Below, in pieces: positions 46,501-61,500 of a DNA stretch of 64,000 bases. Position 1 is the stretch's first letter; every line of letters starts with the position of its first letter. Both the position numbers and the translations under genes were made by a program. The notes below the pieces were generated by a model, which worked only from the letters and a program-made list of their open reading frames with translations, ran no database searches and was not told where the DNA came from. Source of the DNA: Hippasteria phrygiana (lineage: Eukaryota; Echinodermata; Asteroidea; Valvatida; Goniasteridae); contig JAZGUH010000331.1 in assembly GCA_037893225.1 (NCBI GenBank), forward strand, positions 2,356,001-2,420,000, given 5' to 3'.

Positions 46501-49500
46501 AAATTCTTTTTGTTATAGCTTTGGTATGTCTCAAAGATATGCCCTAAAAGGCAAAAATTGTGTGACGTCATGATGACGTCATCAAACAATTCGTTTTTTT
46601 TAAACTCATGTTAGGGTCAATCCGATTACAAAAATGTATACATTGAATTTTTCTGTACGTAATTCCAAAATTTCATGATCGTGGCTCACTCAAGTAAGAA
46701 ATGACAGCCATTTCAAAATTTAGACCAAATTCAATATAACACAAAGGAATTCTGGGACGGGCAGATAACCATGGCTATTATGTGCTTGCTGTTTATAAAA
46801 GGGGTTGATTTCTAGTCTTTTTTCAAGTCGCTGAATTTCTAAATTTTTTAAATCGTAACATTCTTTTCAATATATCTAGCGAACAAAACAAGACATTTTA
46901 AAAATTCTTTTTGTTATAGCTTTGGTATGTCTCAAAGATATGCCCTAAAAAGCGAAAATTGTGTGACGTCATGATGACGTCATAAAAAAAATATTTTTTA
47001 AGTCGCTAGAATATTGCCCATAGCATTTGTAAACTTTTTCTTTCTTACCGGCCACTTTGGCTACTTTTTAACTTGGCAGACACTTACCCCAACTGCTCAC
47101 AATGTGTGCCGAACCTTTACGTCATGATGACGTCATCACATGTCACGTGACGTCATCTTAAAGGGGCATTTTTCGAAGCCATATATCTACAAAAGTACAA
47201 GTCCGATTAAGTTGGAACGTAATATCTAGGTATGCCACCGGGTGTTATAGATGAACATTGACATGACGTTATGATCAAGTCATAACATGTCACGTGGTGT
47301 CATCTTAAAGGGGCACTCGCTAGATTATTGCCCTTAGCATTTGTAAACGTTTTCTTTCTTACTGGCCACTTTGGCTACTTTTAAACTTGGCAGACACTTA
47401 CCCCAACTGCTCACAACGTGTGGCGAACTTTTACGTCATGATGATGTCATCACATGTCACGTGACGCCATCTTAAAGGGGCATTTTTTCGAAGCCATATA
47501 TCTACAAAAGTACAAGTCCGATTAAGTTGAAACGTAATATCTAGGTATGCCACCGGGTGTTATAGATGGAAATTGACATGACGTTATGATGACGTCATCA
47601 CATGTTACGTGACGTCATCTTAAAGGGGCAGTTTTTGAAGCCATATATATTAAGAAGTACATGTCCGATTAAGTTGAAAAGTAATATCTAGGTAGCCCAA
47701 TAGGTTTATAGATGAAAATTGACATGACATTATTATGATGTCATCACATGTCACATGACGTCATCTTAAAGGTGCAGTTTTTGAAGCCATATATAAACAA
47801 AAGTACAAGTCCGATTAAGTTCAAAAGTAATATCTAGGTAGCCCAGTAGGTATTTTAAATAACAAAATTATTGATGTCATGATTACGTCATCACTCGTTT
47901 CGTGTCATTATCTTAAAGGGGCATTTTTCTCAAAGCCATATATCTTCAAAAGTACAGGTCCGATTTATTTGAAATGTAATATATAGTCGGGTAGGCAAGC
48001 AGGTTTATAGATGAAAATTGACGTGACGTTATGATGACGTCATCACATGTCACGTCACGTTATCTTAAAGGGGCAGTTTTTAAAGCCATACATTGTATAT
48101 CTACAAAAGTACAAGTTCGATTATTTTAAATGTAATATCTAGGTAGGTCAGCAAGTTTACAGATGAAAATGTACATTACGTTATGATGACGTCATCACAA
48201 GTGACTATTACAAACAACTTTAATTATTTTCAAAGTCTAACAAAGAAAACTGGCAGCAGCGCGATTGTTTGACAAACTTAAATTATTGTATTCTCATTTC
48301 ACATCCAAAAAATAAAAAAACAAAAACGAAACAGCCCTGTGTTTGTCCACAAACACCTCCCATTGGCTCTAGTTTTTTTTGGCTGTTTCGAAAGTTTTTC
48401 GAAACAGCCCTTGTTTTCGTTAAGATTTTTTTTTTGGCTGTTTCGAAAGTTTTTCGAAACAGCCCTTGTTTTCGTTAAGATTTTTTTTTTTTTCTTTTTG
48501 GCTTTTCCGACAATCCGTCGGAAAAGGCGTTGTTTTTGTTCTGATTTTTTTTTTTCTTTTTCTTCTTACTTTAGTTCCATCCTAAATCCCATAGACTTTG
48601 TACACGAATTTTATGACAGCCACTTTGGTCACTAAACAATCTCAGATCTTAATTAAACTTAACACAAACATAGACCCGAACCTGAAATTGTATGCCGAAG
48701 AGTGACGTCATGATGACGTCATCACGTGATTTTTTATGATTTTTTGAATTTTGAAAATCGTAACATACTTTTCAATATATCTAGCACACAAAACAAGATA
48801 TTTTCAAAATTCTTTTTGTTATAGCTTTGGTATGTCTCAAAGATATGCCCTAAAAAGCGAAAATTGTGTGACGTCATGATGACGTCATCAAATTATTATT
48901 TTTTTTTAAACGCATGTAAGTTTCAATTCGATTACAAATATGTATACATTGAATTTTTCTGTACCTAATTCCAAAATTTCATGATCGTAGCTCACTCAAG
49001 TAAGAAATAGCAGCCATTTCAAAATTTAGACCAAATTCAATATAACACAAAGGAATTCTGGGAAGGGCAGATAACCATGGCTTTAGTGTGCTTGCTGTTT
49101 ATAAAAGGGGTTGATTTCTAGTCTTTTTTCAAGTCGCTGAATTTTTGAAGTATTGAAATCGTAACATTCTTTTCAATATATCTAGCGAACAAAACAAGAT
49201 ATTTTAAAAATTCTTTTTGTTATAGCTTTGGTATGTCTCAAAGATATGCCCTAAAAAGCGAAAATTGTGTGACGTCATGATGACGTAATAAAAAAAAATA
49301 TTTTTTCAAGTCGCTAGAATATTGCCCATAGCATTGTAAACGTTTTCTTTCTTACCGGCCACTTTGGCTACTTTTAAACTTGGCAGACACTTACCCCAAC
49401 TGTTCACAATGTGTGTCGAACTTTTACGTCATGATGACGTCATCACATGTCACGTGACGTCACCTTAAAGATGATTTTTTCAAGGGCCCATATCTAGAGA

Positions 49501-52500
49501 GCCGTAGGTCCGATTGCCTTTAAACCTGGTATGTTGGTGGGCCACCACGTGTTATAGATGAAAATTGAGGTGACGTCATGATGACGTCACCATACGATTT
49601 TATAGTAATTTTAAAGTTTTTGAACCTTAAAATTTGTTAAAGCCATATCTTGTCAACAGAACATGCTAAATTCAAAATCCTTTTTGTAATAGTTTTGTTA
49701 GCTCCTATATTCTTTCACATAAATGTGAAAAATGTGTGACGTCATCATGACGTCATCAAAAATGTGCTTTTTTGAAACACATATAAGGGTACGTCCGATC
49801 GTCATAAAAATTAGTGGGTAGGTAGATAGTGCTAATAGCATGTACAATCCAAAGTGACGTCATGATGACGTCATCGGCTGATTTTCTATAAATTGTTTAG
49901 TTCTATCCCAAATCCCATAGACTGTACACGACATTTGTAAGAGCCACTTTGGTCACTAAACAATTTCAGATCTTAATCAGACTTAACACAAACATACACC
50001 CTAAGCTGAAATTGTATGCCGAAGAGTGGCGTCATGATGACGTCATCGTGTGTGTAAAGTGACATAAACTTCTCCGTTAAATTTTTTAGTTTGAATTTTA
50101 GGTCCTACTAACCTAAGGTCTTTATTACATTGTACATTTACCATACACATTCGCCGTATAAAAAATTACCCTATTTTGTATTTTGTCTTCTCTTGATAAT
50201 AAACAAGATGATATCCAATGAAATAGTGAAAATAACGGAAAAGCCCTCTGTTCTGTTATTGGCTTTTCCGACAACCAGTCGGAAAAGGCATTGTTTTTGT
50301 TCTGATTTTTTTTTTTTTATTTCTTCTTCTTACTTTAGTTCCATCCCAAATCCCATAGACTTTGTACACGAATTTTATAGGTGGCACTTTGGTCACTAAA
50401 CAATCTCGGATCTTAATAAAACTTAACACAAACATAGACGCGAACCTGAAATTGTATGCCGAAGAGTGACGTCATGATGACGTCATCACGTGATTTTTTA
50501 TGATTTTTTGAATTTTGAAAATCGTAACATTCTTTTCAATATATCTAGCGAACAAAACAAGATATTTTAAAAATTCTTTTTGTTATAGCTTTGGTATGTC
50601 TCAAAGATATGCCCAAAAAAGCAACAATTGTGTGACGTCATGATGACGTCATCAAAACGAATTTTTTTTTTTTTTAACGCATGTAAGTGTCAATCCAATT
50701 ACAAAAATGTATACATTGAATTTTTCTGTACCTAATTCCAAAATTTCATGATCGTGGCTCACTCAAGTAAGAAATAACAGCCATTTCAAAATTTAGACCA
50801 AATTCAATATAACACAAAGGAATTCTGGGACGGGCAGATAACCATGGCTATTATGAGCTTGCTGTTTATAAAAGGGGTTGATTTCTAGTCTTTTTTCAAG
50901 TCGCTGAATTTTTGAAGTATTAAAATCGTAACATTCTTTTCAATATATCTAGCGAACAAAACAAGATATTTTCAAAATTCTTTTTGTTATAGCTTTGGTA
51001 TGTCTCAAAGATATGCCCTAAAAGGCGAAAATTGTGTGACGTCATGATGACGTCATCAAAAATGTTTGTTTTTTTTAACGCATGTAAGGGTCAATCCGAT
51101 TACAAAAATGTATACATTGTATTTTTCTGTACCCAATTCCAAAATTTCATGATCGTGGCTCACTCAAGTAAGAAATGACAGCCATTTCAAAATTTAGACC
51201 AAATTCAATATAACACAAAGGAATTCTGGGACGGGCTGATAACCATGGCTATTATGAGCTTGCTGTTTATAAAAGGGGTTGATTTCTAGTCTTTTTTCAA
51301 GTCGCTGAATTTCTAAATTGTTTAAATCGTAACATTCTTTTCAATATATCTAGCGAACAAAACAAGATATTTTCAAAATTCTTTTTGTTATAGCTTTGGT
51401 ATGTTTCAAAGATATGCCCTAAAAAGCGAAAATTGTGTGACGTCATGATGACGTAACAAAATAAATCTGTTTTCAAGTCGCTAGAATAGTGCCCATAGCA
51501 TTGTAAACGTTTTCTTTCTTACCGGCCACTTTGGCTACTTTTAAACTTGGCAGACACTTACCCCAACTGCTCACAATGTGTGCCGACCTTTTACGTCATG
51601 ATGACGTCATCACATGTCACGTGACGTCATCTTAAAGATGATTTTTCAAGGGCCCATATCTAGAGAGCCGTAGGTCCGATTGCCTTTAAACCCGGTATGT
51701 TGGTAGACCACCACGTGTTATAGATGAAAATTTACGTGACGTCATGATGACGTCATCATACGATTTTATAGTAATTTTAAAGTTTTTGAACATTAAAGTT
51801 TCTTAAAGCCATATCTCATCAACAGAACATGCTAAATCCAAAATTCTTTTTGGAATAGCTTTGTTAGCTCCTATATTCTTTCACATAAATGGGAAAATGT
51901 GTGACGTCATCATGACGTCATCAAAAATGTTCTTTTTTGAAACACATATAAGGGTACGTTCGATCGTCATAAAAATTGCTGGGTAGGTAGATAATGCTAC
52001 TAGCATGTAAAATCCAAAGTGACGTCATGATGACGTCATCGGCTGATTTTCTATGAAATTTTTTGTTCTATCCCAAATCCCATAGACTTTGTAGACGAAT
52101 TTTGTAAGTGGCACTTTGGTCACCAAACAACCTCAGATCTTAATCAGGCTTAACACAAACAAAGACCCTAAGCTGAAAATGTATGCCGAAACGTGACGTC
52201 ATGATGACGTCATCACGTGTCACGTGACGTCATCCTAAACGTGCATTTTTCAAGGGCCCATATCTAGAGAACCGTATGTCCGATTGCCTTTAAACCTGGT
52301 ATGTTGGTGGGCCACCACGTGTTATAGATGAAAATTGAGGTGACGTCATGATGACGTCACCATACGATTTTATAGTAATTTTAAAGTTTTTGAACCTTAA
52401 AATTTGTTAAAGCCATATCTTGTCAACAGAACATGCTAAATTCAAAATCCTTTTTGTAATAGTTTTGTTAGCTCCTATATTCTTTCACATAAATGTGAAA

Positions 52501-55500
52501 AATGTGTGACGTCATCATGACGTCATCAAAAATGTGCTTTTTTGAAACACATATAAGGGTACGTCCGATCGTCATAAAAATTAGTGGGTAGGTAGATAGT
52601 GCTAATAGCATGTACAATCCAAAGTGACGTCATGATGACGTCATCGGCTGATTTTCTATAAATTGTTTAGTTCTATCCCAAATCCCATAGACTGTACACG
52701 ACATTTGTAAGAGCCACTTTGGTCACTAAACAATTTCAGATCTTAATCAGACTTAACACAAACATACACCCTAAGCTGAAATTGTATGCCGAAGAGTGGC
52801 GTCATGATGACGTCATCGTGTGTGTAAAGTGACATAAACTTCTCCGTTAAATTTTTTAGTTTGAATTTTAGGTCCTACTAACCTAAGGTCTTTATTACAT
52901 TGTACATTTACCATACACATTCGCCGTATAAAAAATTACCCTATTTTGTATTTTGTCTTCTCTTGATAATAAACAAGATGATATCCAATGAAATAGTGAA
53001 AATAACGGAAAAGCCCTCTGTTCTGTTAACCAACAGACAGACAGAGCTCTAGTTGGCTTTTCCGACACTCCGTCGGAAAAGGCCTTGTTTTTGTTCTGAT
53101 TTTTGGCTTTTCCGAAATCCTTCGGAAAAGGCTTTGTTTTTGTTCTGATTTTTTTTTTGTTTCTTCTTCTTCTTTTTCTTCTTCTTCTTCTTCTTTTAGT
53201 TCTGACCAAAATCCCATAGACTTTGTACACGAATTTTCTGCGCGGCACTTTAGGTCTTAAAAAACTTCAGATCTTAACCAAACTTACCTCAAACATAGAC
53301 CCTAAGCTGAAATAGTATGTCGAAGAGTGACGTCATGATGACGTCATCACGTGTCACGTGACGTCATCTTAAAGGTGCGTTTTTCAAGGGCCCATATCTA
53401 GAGAACGATAGGTCCGATTTCCTTCAAACCTGATATGTTGGTAGGCTAGCTCGTGTTATAGATGAAATTTGAGGTGACGTCATGATGACGTCATCATACG
53501 ATTTTATAGTAATTTTTAAGTTTTTGAAATTCAAAGTTTCTTAAAGCCATATCTCATCAACAGAACATGCTAAATTCAAAATTCTTTTTGTAATAGCTTT
53601 GTTAGCTCCTATATTCTTTCACATACATTTGAAAAATGTGTGACGTCATCATGACGTCATCAAAAATGTGCATTTCTGAAACACACATAAGGGTACGTCC
53701 GATCGTCATAAAAATTAGTGGGTAGGTAGATAGTGCTACTAGCATGTAAAATCCGAGGTGACGTCATGATGACGTCATCGGCTGATTTTCTGTGAATTTT
53801 TTAGTTCTATCCCAAATCCCATAGACTTTGTACACGAATTTTGTAAGTGGCACTTTGGTCACTAAACAACCTCGGATCTTATTCAGACTTAACACAAACA
53901 TAGACCCTCAGCTGAAAATGTAAGCCGAAACGTGACGTCATGATGACGTCATCACGTGTCATGTGACGTCATCTTAAATGTGCATTTTTCAAGGGCCTAT
54001 ATCTAGAGAACGGTAGGTCCGATTGCCTTCAAACCTGGTATGTTATGGGAGCTCGTGTTATAGATGAAAATTAAGGTGACGTCATGATGACGTCATCATA
54101 CGATTTTACAGTAATATTAAAGTTTTTCAACTTCAAAGTTTCTTAAAGCCATATCTCACCAACAGAACATGCTAAATTCAAAATTCTTTTTGTAATAGCT
54201 TTGTTAGCTCCTATATTCTTTCACATACATTTGAAAAATGTGTGACGTCATCATGACGTCATCAAAAATGTGCATTTCTGAAACACACATAAGGGTACGT
54301 CCGATCGTCATAAAAATTAGTGGGTAGGTAGATAGTGCTACTAGCATGTAAAATCCGAGGTGACGTCATGATGACGTCATCGGCTGATTTTCTGTGAATT
54401 TTTTAGTTCTATCCCAAATCCCATAGACTTTGTACACGAATTTTGTAAGTGGCACTTTGGTCACTAAACAACCTCGGATCTTAATCAGGCTTAACACAAA
54501 CATAGACCCTCAGCTGAAAATGTAAGCCGAAACGTGACGTCATGATGACGTCATCACGTGTCATGTGACGTCATCTTAAATGTGCATTTTTCTAGGGCCT
54601 ATATCTAGAGAACGGTTGGTCCGATTGCCTTCAAACCTGGTATGTTGGTATGGTAGCTCGTGTTATAGATGAAAATTAAGGTGACGTCATGATCACGTCA
54701 TCATACGATTTTACAGTAATATTAAAGTTTTTGAACTTCAAAGTTTCTTAAAGCCATATCTCACCAACAGAACATGCTAAATTCAAAATTCTTTTTGTAA
54801 TAGCTTTGTTAGCTCCTATATTCTTTCACATACATTTGAAAAATGTGTGACGTCATCATGACGTCATCAAAAATGTGCATTTCTGAAACACACATAAGGG
54901 TACGTCCGATCGTCATAAAAATTAGTGGGTAGGTAGATAGTGCTAATAGCATGTAAAATCCGAGGTGACGTCATGATGACGTCATCGGCTGATTTTCTGT
55001 GAATTTTTTAGTTCTATCCCAAATCCCATAGACTTTGTACACGAATTTTGTAAGTGGCACTTTGGTCACTAAACAACCTCGGATCTTAATCAGACTTAAC
55101 ACAAACATAGACCCTAAGCTGAAAATGTAAGCCGAAACGTGACGTCATGATGACGTCATCACGTGTCATGTGACGTCATCTTAAATGTGCATTTTTCAAG
55201 AGCCTATATCTAGAGAACGGTAGGTCCGATTGCCTTCAAACCTGGTATGTTGGTATGGTAGCTCGTGTTATAGATGAAAATTAAGGTGACGTCATGATGA
55301 CGTCATCATACGATTTTACAGTAATATTAAAGTTTTTCAACTTCAAAGTTTCTTAAAGCCATATCTCACCAACAGAACATGCTAAATTCAAAATTCTTTT
55401 TGTAATAGCTTTGTTAGCTCCTATATTCTTTCACATACATTTGAAAAATGTGTGACGTCATCATGATGTCATCAAAAATGTGCATTTCTGAAACACACAT

Positions 55501-58500
55501 AAGGGTACGTCCGATCGTCATAAAAATTGGTGGGTAGGTAGATAGTGCCACTAGCATGCAAAATCCGAAGTGACGTCATGATGACGTCATCGGCTGATTT
55601 TGTATGAATTTGTAAATGTTTCAAATTTCATTGTACTCTGAAAATTTTGCACTTCTTCAAATGCCATGAACTTCAAACTTGGCATATGCATTGACTATCT
55701 ACTCGAGATGGGTGCCGAATCATGACGTCATGATGACGTCATCACATGTCACGTGACGTCATCTTAAATTTGCATTTTTGAAGGCCCTATATCTATTTTT
55801 TTTCTGCTTCTTATTTTAGTTCTATCCCAAATCCCATAGACTTTGTGCATAGATTTTCTGATCGGCACTTTTGTCATCAAACAACATCGAATCTTAGTCA
55901 GAGTTAGCATAGGTATAGACCCTGATGCAAAGTCGTGCCGCGAAGAGTGACGTCATAATGACGTCTTCGTGTGGCATGTAACATGAACTTAAAGGTCAAG
56001 TTAGGAGTACGAAATGTTAATCATAAAATAATCTCAGATCTTAAACTTAGCAAAGACATAGACCTTCTGATACTTTATGTTAAATAAAAAAGAAAAAAAG
56101 GAAAAGCCATGCGTATGTTTACAACAGACGCACATTTTTTGGCGTTTCCGCTACAGCAGGAAAGCCTTTGTTTTTGTTCTGTTCGCGCGATTGTGTAGTT
56201 TAGTACACTTTCGCCCAGGCATGAACACAATCTACTTGAAAATTGTTCGTTTTGCCACATTCAGAACAAAGGGCCACGTCGAAGAACATCTGCAGGGGTT
56301 TTTTGGAGTGAAATCGTTAGCTAAGAGGTAACAAAATACGTGATTGCGCAATACCCAGCTTTACACGGATATATAGCTGGTGGGAGAGTAGTTGACCGAG
56401 CCAAAACGTGACACAACGTAAGAAAATCGTATTTTCCGCCTTAAAAACCTTTCCAAATCACAAAAGCACGTGTCATTGGGATTCAGAGAAGTCTACTTTA
56501 GTAACAAAAAAAGGCTTTTGGAATAATCAAATACTCCAGAAGCTAACATGAACACAATTAATACAGAAATCCTAAACTACACAATACCCACTATTTTGGT
56601 TTCTTCTTAAACACGAATTTTGTCTGCGGCACTTTGGTCACTAAACAACATCAGATCTTAAGCAAACTTAACCCAAACATAGACCCTAATCTGAAATTGT
56701 GTGCCGAAGAGTGATGTCACGAAGACGTCATTATGTGTTACGTGATGTCATCTTAAAGGCTCGTTTTTCAAGGGCCCATATCAAGAGAACCGTAAGTCCA
56801 ATTGCATTCAAACCTGGTATGTTGGCTAAACAAGTACATGTTATAAATCAAAATTGAGGTGACGTCATAATGACGTCATCATCTGATTTTTATGGTAATT
56901 TCAAAATTTTAACGTTAAAGATTCTTAAAACCACATCTCATCAACAGAACATGTTCAATTCAAAATTCCTTTTGTAATAGCTTTGTTAGCTCGTACATTC
57001 TTTTATATAAATGCGAAAAATTACTGAAGTCATAATGACGTCATTAAAGGCATGATTTCTTGAAAGACATATGGATAGACCATGTCTAATCGTCACGAAA
57101 CTTGGTGGTTAGGTAGATTTGTCACTAGTTTACAAAATTCGAAGTGACATCATAAAAACATATGGAAAAGCCCTATGTTCTTAAAAACATAGACCTCTAG
57201 TTCTTCTTACTTTAGTTCCATCCCAAATCCCATAGACTTTGTACACGAATTTTATAGGTGGCACTTTGGTCACTAAACAATCTCGGATCTTAATAAAACT
57301 TAACACAAACATAGACGCGAACCTGAAATTGTATGCCGAAGAGTGACGTCATGATGACGTCATCACGTGATTTTTTATGATTTTTTGAATTTTGAAAATC
57401 GTAACATTCTTTTCAATATATCTAGCGAACAAAACAAGATATTTTAAAAATTATTTTTGTTATAGCTTTGGTATGTCTCAAAGATATGCCCAAAAAAGCA
57501 AAAATTGTGTGACGTCATGATGACGTCATCAAAACAAATTTTTTTTTTTAACGCATGTAAGTGTCAATCCAATTACAAAAATGTATACATTGAATTTTTC
57601 TGTACCTAATTCCAAAATTTCATGATCGTGGCTCACTCAAGTAAGAAATAACAGCCATTTCAAAATTTAGACCAAATTCAATATAACACAAAGGAATTCT
57701 GGGACGGGCAGATAACCATGGCTATTATGAGCTTGCTGTTTATAAAAGGGGTTGATTTCTAGTCTTTTTTCAAGTCGCTGAATTTTTGAAGTATTAAAAT
57801 CGTAACATTCTTTTCAATATATCTAGCGAACAAAACAAGATATTTTCAAAATTCTTTTTGTTATAGCTTTGGTATGTCTCAAAGATATGCCCTAAAAAGC
57901 GAAAATTGTGTGACGTCATGATGACGTCATCAAAAATATATTTTTTTTTTAACGCATGTAAGGGTCAATCCGATTACAAAAATGTATACATTGTATTTTC
58001 CTGTACCCAATTCCAAAATTTCATGATCGTGGCTCACTCAAGTAAGAAATGACAGCCATTTCAAAATTTAGACCAAATTCAATATAACACAAAGGAATTC
58101 TGGGAAGGGCTGATAACCATGGCTTAAATGTGCATGCTGTTTATAAAAAGGGTTGATTTGTAGTCTTTTTTCAAGTCGCTGAATTCTTGAAGTTTTATAA
58201 TCGTAACATTCTTTTCACTATATCTAACGAACAAAACAAGATATTTTCAAAATTCTTTTTGTTATAGCTTTGGTATGTCTCAAAGATATGCCCTAAAAAG
58301 CGAAAATTGTGTGACGTCATGATGACGTCATAACAAAATTCTTTTTTCAAGTCGATAGAATATTGCCCATAGCATTTGTAAACGTTTACTTTCTTACCGG
58401 CCACATTGGCTACTTTTAAACTTGGCAGACACTTACCCCAACTGCTCACAATGTGTGCCGAACTTTTACGTCCTGATGACGTCATCACATGTCACGTGAC

Positions 58501-61500
58501 GTCATCTTAAAGGGGCATTTTTCGAAGCCATATATCTACAAAAGTACAAGTCCGATTCAGTTGGAACGTAAGGTATGCCACCTGGTGTTATAGATGAAAA
58601 TTGACATGACGTTATGATCAAGTCATAACATGTCACGTGGTGTCATCTTAAAGGGGCACTCGCTAGATTATTGCCTATAGCATTTGTACACGTTTTCTTT
58701 CTTACCGGCACTTTGGGTACTTTTAAACTTGGCAGACACTTAGACTAACTGCTCACAATGTGTGCCGAACTTTTACCTCTTGATGACGTCATGACATGCC
58801 ACGTGACGTCATCTTAAAGGGGCAGTTTTTGAAGCCATATATCTACAAAAGTACAAATTCGATTAAGTTGAAAAGTAATATCTAGGTAGCCCAGTAGGTT
58901 TATAGCTGAAAATTGACATGACATTATCATAATTGATGTCATCACATGTCACGTGACGTCATCTTAAAGGGGCAGTTTTTGAAGCCATATGTCTACAAAA
59001 GCACAAGTCCGATTAAGTTCAAAAGTAATATCTAGGTAGCCCACTAGGTTTATAGATAACAATTGAATTGACGTTATGATGACGTCATCACATGTCACGT
59101 GACGTCATCTTAAAGGGGCAGTTTTTGAAGCCATATATAAACAAAATTACAAGTTCGATTAAGTTGAAAAGTAATATCTAGGTAGCCCAGTAGGTTTATA
59201 GCTGAAAATTGACATGACATTATCATGATGTCATCACATGTCACGTGACGTCATCTTAAAGGGGCAGTTTTTGAAGCCATATCTACAAAAGTACAAGCTC
59301 GATTAAGTTGAAATGTAATATCTAAGTAGGCCAGCAGGTTTATAGATGAAAATTGACATGACGTTATGATGACTTCATCACATGTCACCTGACGTCATCT
59401 TAAAGGGGCAGTTTTTGAAGCCACATATAAACAAAAGTACAAGTTCGATTAAGTTGAAATGTAATATCCAGGCAGATCTGCAGGTTCATAGATGAAAATT
59501 GACATGACATTATGATGACTTCATCACATGTCACGTGACGTCATCTTAAAGGGGCAGTTTTTGAAGCCATCTATCTACAAAAGTACAAGTTCGATTAAGT
59601 TGAAACGTGGTATCTAACATGAATTTTAAACAATTTTTGATAATTCTTGTAATATATTTTTAGGTCATACACACTTAAATATAAATGTGAAAAATGTGTG
59701 ACGTCTGATGACGTAATCATGGTCATCAACTCCTTGTATGCTCACATTTCCAAAACGATTATGAATAAGCCTACGTGATTGCATGACCTGTCGTAGACGA
59801 CCATGAATGTAAAACGAGATTTTTTGATCCACCATTGAAATCTCAAAAATTAAGAATCAAACTACCAAAAACCCCCCAAACGAAACAGCCCTGTGTTTGT
59901 CCACAAACACCAAAGCTCTAGTTTTTTTTTGCTTCTTTTTTAGACTTTTGCCCATAGCATTTGTACACGTTTTCTTTCTACCAGGCACTTTGGCTACTTT
60001 GATGCAGCCGATTGGCTTTAAACTTAACAGACACTTAGACCAACTGCTCAGAATGCATGCCGAACTTTTACGTCATAATGACGTCATCACATGATTTTTT
60101 ATGAATTTTTAAAATTTGAAAATCGTAACATTCTGTTCAATATATCTAGCGAACAAAACAAGATATTTTCAAAATTCTTTTTGTTATAGCTTTGGTATGT
60201 CTTAAAGATATGCCCTAAAAAGCGAAAATTGTGTGACGTCATGATGACGTCATCAAAAATATGTTGTTTTTTTAAACGCATGTAAGGGTCAATCCGATTA
60301 CAAAAATGCATTCTTTGAATTTTTCTGTACGTAATTCCAAAATTTCATGATTGTGGCTCACTCAAGAAATAAGAGCCATTTCAAAATGTTGACCAAATTC
60401 AATATAACACAAAGGAATTCTGGGACGGGCAGATAACCATGGGTATTATGTGCTTGCTGTTTATAAAAGGGGTTGATTTCTAGTCTTTTTTCAAGTCGCT
60501 GAATTAAAAAAAAATTTATATCGTAACATTCTTTTCAATATATCTAGCGAACAAAACAAGACATTTTCTAAAATCTTTTTGTTATAGCTTTGGTATGTCT
60601 CAAAGATATGCCCTAAAAAAGCGAAAATTGTGTGACGTCATGATGACGTCATCAAAAATATGTTTTTTTTTAACGCATGTAACGGTCAATCCGATTACAA
60701 AAATGTATACATTGAATTTTTCTGTACCCAATTCCAAAATTTCATGATCGTGGCTCACTCAAGTAAGAAATAAGAGCCATTTCAAAATTTTGACCAAATT
60801 CAATATAACACAAAGGAATTCTGGGACGGGCAGATAACCATGGGTATTATGTGCTTGCTGTTTATAAAAGGGGTTGATTTCTAGTCTTTTTTCAAGTCGC
60901 AAAATGTTTGAAGTTTTAAAATCGTAACATTCTTTTCAATATATCTAGCGAACAAAACGAGATATTTTCAAAATTATTTTTGATACAGCTTTGGTACGTC
61001 TCAAAGATATGCCCTAAAAAGCGAAAATTGTGTGACGTCATGATGACGTCATAAAACAATTCTTTTTTCAAGTCGCTAGAATATTGCCCATAGCATTTGT
61101 AAACTTTTTCTTTCTTACCGGCCACTTTGGCTACTTTTAAACTTGGCAGACTTACCCCAACTGCTCACAATGTGTGCCGAACTTTTACGTCATGATGACG
61201 TCATCACATGTCACGTGACGTCATCTTAAAGGGGCATTTTTCGAAGCCATATATCTACAAAAGTACAAGTCCGATTCAGTTGAAACACACTATCTAGGTA
61301 TGCCACCCGGTGTCATAGATGAAAATTGACATAAGGTTATGATAAAGTCATTACATGTCATGTGATGTCATCTTAAAGGGGCATTTGCTAGGCTATTTCC
61401 CATAGCATTTGTACACGATTCCTTTTTTTAAACCAATCCTTCACACATCCAATAACAACATCTTCATCCCTCCGTCTTTGTTAACTAACAAACAACTTTA

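Noticed and set aside
56077..56331. 84-codon frame conserved in both arrays (also at 8,363-8,617 and, with a 3-bp deletion, 3,531-3,782)
   Set aside because: Identity is explained by recent DNA duplication. The frame runs through a hairpin-terminus relic and into a nested MITE, and no domain is recognised. The in-frame 3-bp difference is a single event.
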